Shown: one piece after another, positions 8,685-17,073 of the stretch | Numbering within the stretch: position 1 is the first letter of the stretch | How the letters are laid out: each line of letters opens with the position of its first letter | NCBI GenBank assembly: GCA_020639115.1 | Contig: JACKHG010000007.1 | Location: 1-64,000 of the forward strand | DNA length: 64,000 nucleotides | Direction: 5' to 3' | Origin: Phycisphaerales bacterium | GTDB taxonomy: Bacteria > Planctomycetota > Phycisphaerae > UBA1845 | Position numbers and translations under genes: made by a program | Notes under the pieces: generated by a model | The model's database searches: none | Told to the model about the DNA's origin: nothing | What the model saw: the letters and a program-made list of their open reading frames with translations, nothing else

Positions 8685-9068
8685 TCAGCCCTCCTCCTTC
8701 TCGTAGATCGCCTTCAGCTTGCGGCCCTCCCAGAAGCTGAGCAACTGCAACTCCTGCCCGCCGTCCTTGAGCTGGGCGTCGTAGGTATTCTGCTCGCGAT
8801 CGTGCTCGCGGAACGTGATCGTGTCGGTCTTGGCATTGTAATCGTACGTGCCGCTGACCGTCTTGATTTCCCCCTCGTTGGCCTCGGCGTAGAACGTGCC
8901 GTTCTTCTGCAGGGTGAGCGTGCGGTACTGGACGTCGCGCTGCGCGGCGGTGGGATCGACTTCCTTGAGCGACCACTGGCCGACGACGCTCGAACAACCC
9001 GCGAGCACGGGCACGAGCAGGGCGGCGCCGAGGGCGAAACAACTGAAGCGACGTAGTCTATGCAGCAT
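8685..9068 (-). CDS. Small lipocalin-like lipoprotein
   Basis: The 127-residue product starts at ATG 9068, preceded by an AGGAGG ribosome binding site; earlier in-frame starts lack one. A signal peptide with lipobox LAGC places the lipidated Cys at 25. The mature part begins VVGQWSLKEVDP and continues with alternating strands (YRTLTLQKNGTFYAE, VSGTYDYNAKTDTITF, LLSFWEGRKLKAIYE). This is typical of lipocalin-like or DUF-type small beta-barrels that start with a G-x-W motif. The ligand is unknown. It faces the lipoprotein at 7083-8612 and shares its terminator. Confidence 0.7.
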   Translation of the reverse strand: MLHRLRRFSCFALGAALLVPVLAGCSSVVGQWSLKEVDPTAAQRDVQYRTLTLQKNGTFYAEANEGEIKTVSGTYDYNAKTDTITFREHDREQNTYDAQLKDGGQELQLLSFWEGRKLKAIYEKEEG

Positions 9069-9384
9069 GGCGGTTGCCTCCTGGAACATTCCTGATCTTG
9101 CGCGGACAGGCACGCCCGGTGCGTGCGCCGGCGTGGATGCACCGGAACGTTGTCCCTTCCCGGTTCAACCCGCTGACAGCATGCCGGCTCCGAATGAGTG
9201 CCGTCTGAATTCTGGATAAAGAACGCATTAGTGGGCAGATGGGGAGCAGACGGGGAGGTGCCCGGCCACCGTCCGGACCCCGCGGCGGGCTTGGGTCTTC
9301 GCTGGCGCAATCGACCCCAATGAAACAGGCACCGCCACGCTTCGTGACGGTGCCCGCATTCGGTTCAATTCAATGTCGGCGAAA
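9069..9384. other. Intergenic region with the csp terminator and the promoter area of the 8685 gene
   Basis: These 316 bases separate two minus-strand genes. They contain the hairpin at 9328-9354 that should end the csp transcript and, closer to 9069, the promoter area of the small lipoprotein gene. No other open frame with coding character was seen. Confidence 0.5.
9328..9354 (-). terminator. Hairpin terminator after the cold-shock gene
   Basis: GGCACCGCCACG (9328-9339) pairs with CGTGACGGTGCC (9343-9354) with one mismatch and a 3-base loop. On the minus strand it is followed by TGTTTCATT, a moderate T-rich tail, 30 bases after the csp stop codon. Confidence 0.65.
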
Positions 9385-9588
9385 TTACTCGATCGGGCGT
9401 ACCTGCAACGCCTTCGGACCCTTCGGCCCCTGGCCCATTTCGAACTGGACGCGGGCGCCTTCGGCGAGGCTGCGATAGCCGTCGACCTGGATTTCCGTCT
9501 GGTGCACGAACACGTCCTGGCCATCACTCGACTGGATGAACCCGAAGCCCTTCGTGTCGTTGAACCACTTTACTGTTCCTTCTGGCAT
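9385..9588 (-). CDS. csp: Cold-shock domain protein (CspA family)
   Basis: This 67-residue single-domain protein has the standard CSD length. It contains GTVKWFNDTKGFGFI with RNP1 (KGFGFI), and RNP2 as DVFVHQTEI, followed by GARVQFEMGQGPKGPKALQV. It should bind single-stranded RNA and DNA in the cytoplasm as an RNA chaperone. The start ATG at 9588 has an AGAAGG ribosome binding site. The longer open frame upstream is the 5' leader. About 110 bases lie between the likely promoter and the start, as often seen in csp genes with structured leaders. Confidence 0.95.
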   Translation of the reverse strand: MPEGTVKWFNDTKGFGFIQSSDGQDVFVHQTEIQVDGYRSLAEGARVQFEMGQGPKGPKALQVRPIE

Positions 9589-9700
9589 GATCAGACCTTC
9601 TGCTTTGTTCGGACACGCCCAATTGGACCCAATTGAAACAGCGGCTGTTTCGGAACGATCAGGACCTGTACGATATTGGAAGTGCATTGAACAATCGTAA

Positions 9701-9729
9701 AGCCTAACCCATCGACATCTCCGCGTCAA
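9701..9729 (-). promoter_or_regulatory. Candidate csp promoter
   Basis: On the minus strand TTGACG (9729-9724) and TAGGCT (9706-9701) are 17 bases apart, giving a good -35 and a weak -10. Transcription from here would yield a leader of about 110 bases before the csp start at 9588. Confidence 0.4.
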
Positions 9730-9885
9730 GGGTGACTGCAAGCCTTGCCCGGCTCACCTCCACTGTGGAAGGATAATTCCAGTCCAAAGAGCCGTTCGGG
9801 CCGCACAATCGGCCGAGCTTACCAACTTTGCCTTCCAGCCATAATTTAACAGCGAGCCGCGGCCATCGGCGGTCGGGCAAGGGAA

Positions 9886-10980
9886 CTACCACCCGCCATC
9901 CATCTCCCGCAGAAAGGCGATCGCCTCGTCGACCGTGCACACCGCCACCCCGCACCGCCGGGCCCGGTCGTCGATGTCGCGCAGCGTCAGGAGGTCCTCG
10001 AACCACTCCGACGCCTGCAGCACCGCCCGGCGCTTCTGCCCGAGCCGGTGGTTGCGGTAGGCCAGCGCTTCCATGTGGCAGGCGATGAGGAACTCCGCCC
10101 GCGGCGTCAGGGTGCCCGCCAGTGCTTCGCAGGCCGCCGCCGGATGATCGCCTGGATCGATGGCCTTGCCCACGTCGTGGAGCAGGGCGGCGGTGATCAA
10201 CTCCTCGTCGTACGCATGCTCCTGCCGGGCGAGTTCGAACGCCTGGAGCGAGTGATACAGCGCGTCGCCCTCGGGATGCCAGCGCGGATCCTGCTTCACG
10301 CCCTCGAGCGGGGCGAGCAACGCCGCCCAGAGCAGGTAGCGATCGACCTCCACCTCCCCGTCCTCGGAAAAATCAGCATCCGGATGCTCCCGCCGGATCA
10401 ACGCCTCGAGTTCCGGCAGGCTCAGCCGCTCGATCGCCTTGCCCGTGATCGAGCTCTTGAACCGGTACGTCAGCTTGTCCCGCCCGTACACCGTCAGCTC
10501 GAAATCGTGGCGGTCACGCACGTGCACGTGGGTGAAGACTCGCTCCTCATTGTGCTTGATGATCCGCTTGCGCTCCACGGCGTACGCCAGCCCCTGGCGG
10601 TCGAGCAGATCCGTGATCGATGCGACGGCGTCGCTGAAGACGTGGATGTCGATGTCGCTGCCTTGGCGCACGTGGCCGGTGGCGACGCTGCCGATCAGTC
10701 GCGGCTCGAAGGGCGCGAGCACGCGCATGAGCCGCAGCGCCGCGACGCGCATCGCCGCCAGGTCGCGATCGCGGGCTTCGCCCTCGTACATGCGCGCCAG
10801 CGCCTGCACTTCGTCGCGGATCTCGCGGTTGGACGGCAGTTCCTGCGGCTGATGGTGCGGGTTGATCCCGAGCCGGGCCGCGGCCTTGCGTTTGGCGGTG
10901 AAGTACTCCGATTCGACCCGCTCGTACATCATCTGGGCAGCCATGCGGGCAATGTGCCGCCGAAGTCGTGCATCGGACAT
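9886..10980 (-). CDS. Nucleotidyltransferase-HD domain fusion protein
   Basis: The 364-residue product starts MSDARLRRHIARM. The N-terminal half has a polymerase-beta-type nucleotidyltransferase core, IGSVATGHVRQGSDIDIHVF, with the GS motif and the metal-binding pair D109/D111. The C-terminal half is an HD phosphohydrolase domain with the conserved HD at H268-D269 (LLHDVGKAID) and flanking His and Asp residues (ALYHSLQAFELA, EFLIACHMEAL). The combination recalls GlnD-type or tRNA-nucleotidyltransferase-type enzymes, but the length and order fit neither exactly. No signal peptide is present, so it is cytoplasmic. The substrate is unknown. No clear ribosome binding site precedes the start. Confidence 0.75.
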   Translation of the reverse strand: MSDARLRRHIARMAAQMMYERVESEYFTAKRKAAARLGINPHHQPQELPSNREIRDEVQALARMYEGEARDRDLAAMRVAALRLMRVLAPFEPRLIGSVATGHVRQGSDIDIHVFSDAVASITDLLDRQGLAYAVERKRIIKHNEERVFTHVHVRDRHDFELTVYGRDKLTYRFKSSITGKAIERLSLPELEALIRREHPDADFSEDGEVEVDRYLLWAALLAPLEGVKQDPRWHPEGDALYHSLQAFELARQEHAYDEELITAALLHDVGKAIDPGDHPAAACEALAGTLTPRAEFLIACHMEALAYRNHRLGQKRRAVLQASEWFEDLLTLRDIDDRARRCGVAVCTVDEAIAFLREMDGGW

Positions 10981-11385
10981 GATGTGCTGTGCGCCCGATA
11001 TTGGCAGGCCATCGATGCGGGCGCCGGCCTTTGGTGGACGATCGAGTATAGAACCGGCTGACCTGCGCAGCAATCAATTCCGACGCGCGAGTGCCGACCC
11101 GCCAATCCAAGTGCCCACCCCTTCACGTCACGCCAGCGCGTCTGGCAGCTAAGGCGTGCGGTCCAGGCGGGCCTGCCACTCGGCACGCTGCGCGCTCGGC
11201 TGCGTGGCGGTGTAGATCGCCACGAGATTCTCGGCGACTTCGCAGCATGCGGCTGTCAGTGGTGCTGGCGCCGGCGGCTCGGCTGGGTTTTCATCGCCGG
11301 CCGTCTCGCCGGTGAGGGCGCGTGCGCTCGCCGCAACGGGGGGGCCCCAGCCGGCGCGTCCGCTGGGTTGAGCAGCGCGTAGGCC
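10981..11385. other. Intergenic region with no clear intact gene
   Basis: About 400 bases lie between the NTase-HD gene and the glutamine synthetase relic. The only coding-like piece is a minus-strand tail ending at a stop at 11149, reading roughly from 11340 (CEVAENLVAIYTATQPSAQR near the end). Its third codon positions are strongly G/C, but it has no start and no recognisable family. It may be the end of a decayed gene. Confidence 0.35.
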
Positions 11386-11686
11386 TGGAGCAAATCCGCC
11401 TCGGCGCTGGCGGCCGCGGGTCGCCGGGCTCGACGTGAGCCGCCGCGAACGCCTTCTCAAGGACATCTCCGTCCTCAACGAGACCCTGCAGATGCAGATC
11501 GACGCCGTCGCGTCCTGGCTCGAGGAGGAACGCGAGGAGGACGCCGCATTAACCGCCCGACGCGTGGTCGCGGAACTCGAGCCCGCCATGGACCGGCTGC
11601 GGACGCTGGCTGACCATCTCGAGGCGGTGGTGCCGGTGGCGTCGTGGCCGCTGCCGTCGTATCGTGATCTATGGTTCATCAAGTAG
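11386..11686 (+). pseudogene. glnN: Relic of a type III glutamine synthetase (C-terminal fragment)
   Basis: The frame ending at 11686 encodes GLDVSRRERLLKDISVLNE, then a coiled region, and finishes RLRTLADHLEAVVP and WPLPSYRDLWFIK. This pattern matches the extreme C-terminus of type III glutamine synthetases, which end with WPLPxYxxLLF after a helical V/L-rich segment. Just upstream the homology shifts frame: SASALAAAG is read one frame off, and a TAG interrupts it further up. The catalytic body is absent; the whole family protein is about 700 residues. It therefore looks like a pseudogene remnant directly before two glutaminase genes. A free-standing small protein starting at GTG 11435 cannot be excluded. 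Confidence 0.5.
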
Positions 11687-11748
11687 CATCGGGCCGATGT
11701 GCAGGCAGGGCGGGTACCCCGGTTGTTCGGGCACGAGGACGAACAGGG

Positions 11749-12876
11749 ATGAATGCGGCGAACAAGCCAACAGAGTCGATTTCGGTGCACAGCAGCACGG
11801 AGCGCTTCCGGATACTCGCAGCGCTTAACGAGCTGCACCTGAAGTACCGCGACCTCGACGAGGGCGTCGTCGCGGACTACATCCCGGAACTGGCCCGGGC
11901 GAATCCGGAAGCGTTCGCGATCTGCGCGGTGACAGCCGACGGCCAGATCTACGAGATCGGCGATTACGATCAGCAGTTCACGATCCAGTCGATGTCGAAG
12001 CCGTTCGTGTACGGACTCGCGCTGGAGGACCACGGCCGTGACGGGGTCCTCCAACGCGTGGGCGTCGAGCCGACGGGCGACGCGTTCAACTCCATCATCA
12101 AGCTCGACGCGACCAACCGCCCGCACAATCCGTGCGTGAATGCCGGGGCGATCGCCACGACCAGCCTGATCAAGGGCGGCGGCCCCACCGAACGGCTCAA
12201 CCGCATGCTCGATCTCTTCCGGCGCTACATGGGGCGCAAGGCGTACGTGGACATGTCGGTCTTCATGTCGGAGCGGACCACGGGCCATCGCAACCGGGCC
12301 ATCGCGTACCTGATGCTCAACTTCGGCATGATCGACGATCACGTCGAGCAGATTCTCGATTTGTATTTCCAGCAGTGCTCGATCCTGGTCAGTTGCCGAG
12401 ACATGGCGGTGATGGGCGCGACGCTGGCCAACGGCGGCGTGAACCCGCTCACCGGCGAGCGGGCGATCGACGCGCAGTACATTCGCGACGTGCTCACGGT
12501 GATGTACACGTGCGGCATGTACGACTACGCCGGGGAGTGGGCGTACAACGTCGGGCTGCCGGCCAAGAGCGGCGTGGCCGGCGGGATCGTCGCGGTGGTG
12601 CCGAACAAGCTGGGGATCGCGGTGTACTCGCCGCGATTGGACCCGCGCGGCAACAGCGTCCGCGGGATCCGCGTGTGCGAGGCGCTGTCGCAGAACTTCG
12701 GGATGCATTTGTTCGATGCGCTGCTCGATCAGCCAGTGGCGGCGAACCAGGCGCGAAGTGGTGCGCCGTCGGAGAGCAGTGCGCTGCACGACCGACTGGC
12801 GGTGCCGGGCCTGAATGGCAACGGCCGCATGGGCGGTGCTGGGCAGCAGGTGCCGGTGAGTCTGCGCTTGCCGTAG
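11749..12876 (+). CDS. glsA: Glutaminase (GlsA family), intact active site
   Basis: The 375-residue enzyme hydrolyses glutamine to glutamate and ammonia in the cytoplasm. It belongs to the serine-dependent beta-lactamase-fold glutaminases. The start ATG at 11749 has GAGGA upstream. The catalytic S-x-x-K is S81-M-S-K84 (TIQSMSKPFVYG). Other conserved glutaminase motifs are present: ADYIPEL, GVEPTGDAFNS, CVNAGAIA, FMSERTTGHRNRAIAYL, YFQQCS and VGLPAKSGVAGG. About 55 extra residues rich in Ala, Gly and Ser follow the normal domain end. A paralogue follows 200 bases downstream and a glutamine synthetase relic precedes it. Confidence 0.93.
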   Translation: MNAANKPTESISVHSSTERFRILAALNELHLKYRDLDEGVVADYIPELARANPEAFAICAVTADGQIYEIGDYDQQFTIQSMSKPFVYGLALEDHGRDGVLQRVGVEPTGDAFNSIIKLDATNRPHNPCVNAGAIATTSLIKGGGPTERLNRMLDLFRRYMGRKAYVDMSVFMSERTTGHRNRAIAYLMLNFGMIDDHVEQILDLYFQQCSILVSCRDMAVMGATLANGGVNPLTGERAIDAQYIRDVLTVMYTCGMYDYAGEWAYNVGLPAKSGVAGGIVAVVPNKLGIAVYSPRLDPRGNSVRGIRVCEALSQNFGMHLFDALLDQPVAANQARSGAPSESSALHDRLAVPGLNGNGRMGGAGQQVPVSLRLP

Positions 12877-13076
12877 GCCGCGGGCCGGCGCCGAACGAAT
12901 GAACGGAGGGGACGCTGGAGGGCCACTGGTCGCGTCTTGGGACAATGCAATCGTCACGGAGACGTCCCCACCGGCGGATCCGTGCCCCTGGCCCGAGCCG
13001 ATCAGTGCCCTCCAACCGACCACGTGCAGAAGGGGTTGCGCCCAAAAGGGTCGATCATCGAGCAGCGAGTCGAGTC

Positions 13077-14126
13077 ATGGCCGTCGAACAACACCATCCG
13101 ACCTACGCGATCACGGAGAGTGACGTCAACATCCGCATCCTCAGCACGATCAACGAGCTGCACCTGAGGTATCGTGATCTGGATGAGGGAACGGTCGCAG
13201 GGTATATCCCCGAACTGAGCAAGGTGGACCCCGACCTGTTCGCCATCTCGGTCGTGACCACCGACGGCAAGCTCTACAGCGTCGGCGACGACGAGCACGC
13301 GTTCACCCTGCAGTCGTTGGCTAACCCGTTCATCTTCGGGATGGTGCTCGACGAGTTGGGCCGGGAGCGCGTGCGGCAGTTCGTCGGCGTCGAGCCCACC
13401 GGCAACCCGTTCAACGCAATCGTGCTCGACCGGCAGACGAACCGGCCGATGAACCCGATGGTGAACGCGGGGGCGATCGCGGTGACCGGACTCGTACCCG
13501 GCAACGATCCCACCGACCGGCTGAACCGGATGCTGGCGGCCCTCGGCCGCTACATGGGCGGCGCGCCCCAGGTGGACATCGAAGTGTTCATGTCGGAGAA
13601 GAGCACCGGCGATCGCAACCGCTCGATCGCCTATCTGATGCGCAACTTCGGCACGCTGACGCGCGATATCAACGAAGTGCTCGATCAGTATTTCCAGCAG
13701 TGCGCGGTGAGTGTCAACTGCCGCAATCTTGCGTGCATGGCGGCGACGATGGCCGCCGGGGGCGTGAATCCGCACACGGGCGAGCGCGCCATCAGCCGCG
13801 CCGCCCTGCGCGACGTGCTCACCATCATGTACACCTGCGGACTCTACGAGTCGTCCGGCCGTTGGGTGCACACCGTCGGCATCCCCGCCAAGAGCGGCGT
13901 GGGCGGCGGGCTGATGGCCGTCGTACCGGGCCGGATGGGGATCGCGATCTTCTCACCGCGACTCGACAGCCAGGGCAACAGCGTGCGCGGCGTCCGCGTC
14001 TGCACCGACCTGGCCCGCCAGCTCAACCTGCACCTGTTCGTCGCCGGCGGCGACACGGCGCCGGCTGTTGCGCCGATCGATCAACCGCCGGGGACTGACG
14101 ATACGAGCATCGCGCAACGGACATAA
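13077..14126 (+). CDS. Glutaminase-family paralogue lacking the catalytic lysine
   Basis: The 349-residue protein aligns along its whole length with the glutaminase at 11749, sharing GVEPTGNPFNAIVLD, VNAGAIAV, FMSEKSTGDRNRSIAYL, YFQQCAV and PAKSGVGGG. The catalytic S-x-x-K, however, is replaced by S80-L-A-N83 (TLQSLANPFIFG); the codons tcg ttg gct aac are clear in the DNA. In this family the Lys acts as general base on the nucleophilic Ser, so its loss should abolish or change the activity. It could be a pseudoenzyme that regulates or pairs with the intact copy. The gene arose by tandem duplication. The start at 13077 was chosen because homology begins just after it. Confidence 0.88.
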   Translation: MAVEQHHPTYAITESDVNIRILSTINELHLRYRDLDEGTVAGYIPELSKVDPDLFAISVVTTDGKLYSVGDDEHAFTLQSLANPFIFGMVLDELGRERVRQFVGVEPTGNPFNAIVLDRQTNRPMNPMVNAGAIAVTGLVPGNDPTDRLNRMLAALGRYMGGAPQVDIEVFMSEKSTGDRNRSIAYLMRNFGTLTRDINEVLDQYFQQCAVSVNCRNLACMAATMAAGGVNPHTGERAISRAALRDVLTIMYTCGLYESSGRWVHTVGIPAKSGVGGGLMAVVPGRMGIAIFSPRLDSQGNSVRGVRVCTDLARQLNLHLFVAGGDTAPAVAPIDQPPGTDDTSIAQRT

Positions 14127-14243
14127 GTAAAGCGAAGCCGAGCACCGCGGCTGTGCGGTGCGCGACTTCGCCCGGAATGCCGACCGGCGCTGCGCCGGCA
14201 GCGACTTAACGGCCTTGCGGCCAACGGTTCCAAACGCCAGCCG

Positions 14244-15017
14244 TCACGGCGTGCGCCGGCGTCCGCCCGCCAGCAGAACGCAGCCCAGGCCCAGCAGCGC
14301 CAAGGCCGCCGGTTCGGGCACGATCGCGAGGTTGTTCGCGTAGAGGTCATCTTCGGGCGCGGTGCCCTGGCCGCCGATGTACAGCTTGATGCTGCGGGCA
14401 ATGCCGGAGTACGTGCCGCTGTCGAAGTCGGTCACGCCGCCGTCGCGCGTGATGCTCCACGTGCCGCCGCCGGCACTCGTCTGCGTGAAGGCCAGCTCGA
14501 AAATCGTGTTGTTGCTGTACGCATTGCCGATGCTGCCGTTTCCGCTTTCGGCCTGGTCCACGGCGTAGTCGTCGCCGCCGACGTTGAAGTTGAAAATCGT
14601 CTCGTCGCTCGCGCCGCGCAGGTCCATGCCCTTGAAGCCGCTTCGGAAATTCACCGCGAGGTCAATCGAGAACGTCTGGCCGACGGAAAGACCGGCTGGA
14701 TCGAGGAAGCGATAGGCGTCCGCGTACGTGCCGTTGACCGACTGCATGCGGAACGACTCGCCGGATGCGTTGATGTCGCCGCCGGAGCCGCCGGCGACCT
14801 GCGTCGAATCCCCGATGCTGTGGAGGCCGTCGCCGCCGAGGAACCACTGCCCGAACGCGCCGGCGTCGCCCCCGGCGGTGCCGTCATCCAGGTTGTCCCA
14901 ACCGTCGCCGTAGACGGCGGCTGCGGCGTTGTCCAGTCCGACAAGCGCCGCGTGCGTTGTGCACGTGCAGGCCAGCACGGCCAGCAGCGCGGTGCACCCT
15001 ACTGCGATGTGTTTCAT
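14244..15017 (-). CDS. PEP-CTERM sorted surface protein
   Basis: The 257-residue protein has a signal peptide (MKHIAVGCTALLAVLACTC) and a C-terminal PEP-CTERM signal: VPEPAALALLGLGCVLLAG followed by GRRR, the motif, helix and basic tail recognised by exosortase. The middle is a Gly/Asp/Asn-rich beta-sandwich with aromatic strands (DAYRFLDPAGLSVGQTF, SIKLYIGGQG), resembling a laminin-G or lectin-like fold. It is expected to be exported, cleaved near the membrane and passed to the surface or matrix. It is the last gene of the minus-strand run below the GH31 operon, 55 bases downstream of the glycoside hydrolase gene, and may belong to it. Confidence 0.85.
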   Translation of the reverse strand: MKHIAVGCTALLAVLACTCTTHAALVGLDNAAAAVYGDGWDNLDDGTAGGDAGAFGQWFLGGDGLHSIGDSTQVAGGSGGDINASGESFRMQSVNGTYADAYRFLDPAGLSVGQTFSIDLAVNFRSGFKGMDLRGASDETIFNFNVGGDDYAVDQAESGNGSIGNAYSNNTIFELAFTQTSAGGGTWSITRDGGVTDFDSGTYSGIARSIKLYIGGQGTAPEDDLYANNLAIVPEPAALALLGLGCVLLAGGRRRTP

Positions 15018-15072
15018 TCCAACACCTTCTTTTCAAGTGACGAGAGAGAGTCGCCAATGATCTCCAAGAATA

Positions 15073-17070
15073 CTACGGTGCCAGTTCGCTCGAGCGGCGG
15101 ACACTGGACTCCATCGCTGGGAGTACCGCCGCTGAAATAATTGCCGTCATCGTCGCGCCCGCGGCGGGCGTGTCGTCGCCGGATGGATCCTCGTCAAACG
15201 CTTCCACCAGCGCGTTCGTGAGAAAACCCGCACACGTCGCAAAGTGCAGTCCGCTGACCGCGGCGCCGGTGTTTTCGTCGATCGCTTCGCACGCGAGACC
15301 GCTATCCATCGCCGCGCGCCGCAGCAGGCTCAACGCGGCGCTGCGCCGCGAGGTCAGCAACAGGCTGTTGGCGATCGCCAGCACCCACGGGTGCGGCTCG
15401 TGGGCGCAGCCGATCTCGTCCGCCTCGGGGAAGTAGTGGGTATTGCGCGGCGAGTAGATCCACGCGCAGGTATCGCAGAAGACGGGGTGATCGGGCCGCA
15501 CAAATCCGTACCAGGCGAGCAGCGCCAGGCTTCCCGGCGGCTCATCGTAAAGGCGATGCCGTCCGTCCAGGTCGACCGACCAGGCGAAGACCCGCGCCCG
15601 GTCCACGGTGACGACGCCGTGCGTCCAGATGGCCTCCGCGACGCCAGCCTGCAGGATTCGCCAGCGCCCGGCGGCTGCATGCCGGCCGCGCGCGTCATCG
15701 ATCCAGGCCAGCGCCCGGACCATCGCCCAGACCAGCACGTTGTCGTAGATGCAGTACGGAAGCTGGGCCAGGTCATCCGTGGGCAGATAATCGGTACTGT
15801 AAAGCGCGACGTCGGCGTGGCGGCGCGTGGCCAGCGTCTGCTCGATGCGCCGGCAACAGGCATCGAAGGGTATTTCCTCGAGCAGGCCCCAGTCGTTCGT
15901 CGCCCGCAGGTAGCGTTCGACCGCGAGGATCGGCGCGCACAGCTCGTCCAGCTCGAAGCCGGGCTCGTACATGGCTCCGTTGATGAACCGCGAGTGCGTG
16001 CCGATGTTGCGGCCCTGCCGGCCGAACGCCGCGCGGAGCACCTCCGCCGCCATTTCGCGGTCCATCGACAGGATGGTGGGAAAACACCACAGCAGGGTGT
16101 CGCGGTCCCAGTACGCAGCCGACACGTAGTAGTCGCTCGACCGCGACGTGACGGGGCAGATTTCCTCGGTGTCGAGCGTCCGGCCGAGGGCGTAGAAGTA
16201 GGCGAAAAGACGATTGCGCCGCGTCAGCGGCCCGAGCGTATCGTCGCGGGCGAGTGCCGGCGGGACGGCTGCGTTGAGCTGCTCCAGCCGCGCGCTCGTG
16301 GCGGCGCGGACGCGGTCGAAGCCCGCTTCGCGCAGGTAGCGGGCATCGAGGCAGGCGGCCTTGGCGTCGAGGGCCACGGACACGTACAGGTCCAGATGGG
16401 CTGTTTCCCGCGGCGCGACCGTGCACGCTTTCCGGCAGGTCAGCACGATCTGCGCGCCGGCTGGGAACGTACGCGGCCGGCCGCAGAGCGGCTCCTGCTG
16501 CCACAGGCCCGCGTTCGACGCCGGCAAGTGGACGTTGAGTTCCATCAGGCGGTCGTCGCCACAGCCGATGCCCAGCGCGAACTCCGTTCGATTCGTCACC
16601 CAGCCGAGTCCGATGCCACCGCCCCAACCGTCCGGATCGAGCCGCACGCACCCGTGGAATGGCTCCGACTCGTACGTCGTGATGAATGTCGCTCCCCAGC
16701 GAAGCGTGTAGCACAATTCGGTTTCAATCGGCGTGTCGCTGCGATTCTCCAGCTCCAGGCGGCAGATCCACCCGCGTTCGTCGTGGGGCGCAAGCCAGGT
16801 CAGCCGCGCGCGATGACCGTCCGAGGCGGACTCGAACCTGGGAATCCAGTCCGCGAGGTCGCGCCCGGTCGGAGCGGTGAATGCAGGTTTCCCATCGATC
16901 GTGGCGTCGGCGGCGAGCAGCGGATGCTCATCGCCGGAAACGAGTTCGACGAGACCGCGGTGGGCCATCATGAGAAACGCGCAGCGTTCCAGTCCGCCGG
17001 GCGGTGCGGAAATGCGCGGCAACGCGAACCACAGGTTGCCCGTCGTATGCGTGTGATGATGCAGCTTCAC
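15073..17070 (-). CDS. Cytoplasmic (alpha/alpha)6-barrel glycoside hydrolase-like protein
   Basis: The 665-residue protein starts at GTG 17070 with GGAG 11 bases upstream. It has an N-terminal beta-sandwich domain (about 1-260) and a helical catalytic domain. The latter includes YYVSAAYWDRDTLLWCFP with W321-D322-R323-D324, GRNIGTHSRFINGAMYE and LPYCIYDNVLVWAMVRALAW. This resembles the (alpha/alpha)6 glycosidases of the GH15, GH63, GH125 and GH133 type, in which a WxRD loop carries the substrate-binding site. I cannot choose the family. No signal peptide is present, so it probably acts on imported oligosaccharides. It lies only 3 bases downstream of the secreted GH31 gene, suggesting sequential action on the same glucan. 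Confidence 0.65.
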   Translation of the reverse strand: MKLHHHTHTTGNLWFALPRISAPPGGLERCAFLMMAHRGLVELVSGDEHPLLAADATIDGKPAFTAPTGRDLADWIPRFESASDGHRARLTWLAPHDERGWICRLELENRSDTPIETELCYTLRWGATFITTYESEPFHGCVRLDPDGWGGGIGLGWVTNRTEFALGIGCGDDRLMELNVHLPASNAGLWQQEPLCGRPRTFPAGAQIVLTCRKACTVAPRETAHLDLYVSVALDAKAACLDARYLREAGFDRVRAATSARLEQLNAAVPPALARDDTLGPLTRRNRLFAYFYALGRTLDTEEICPVTSRSSDYYVSAAYWDRDTLLWCFPTILSMDREMAAEVLRAAFGRQGRNIGTHSRFINGAMYEPGFELDELCAPILAVERYLRATNDWGLLEEIPFDACCRRIEQTLATRRHADVALYSTDYLPTDDLAQLPYCIYDNVLVWAMVRALAWIDDARGRHAAAGRWRILQAGVAEAIWTHGVVTVDRARVFAWSVDLDGRHRLYDEPPGSLALLAWYGFVRPDHPVFCDTCAWIYSPRNTHYFPEADEIGCAHEPHPWVLAIANSLLLTSRRSAALSLLRRAAMDSGLACEAIDENTGAAVSGLHFATCAGFLTNALVEAFDEDPSGDDTPAAGATMTAIISAAVLPAMESSVRRSSELAP

Positions 17071-17073
17071 GCG

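Noticed and set aside
11149..13023. Long minus-strand frame opposite the first glutaminase
   Set aside because: It is antisense to a well-supported enzyme; only its last 60 codons (to 11149) have coding-like composition and these are noted in the intergenic entry.
14184..14198. CCGGCG/CGCCGG hairpin after the second glutaminase
   Set aside because: Short stem with no T-tract; common by chance in GC-rich DNA, so not called a terminator.
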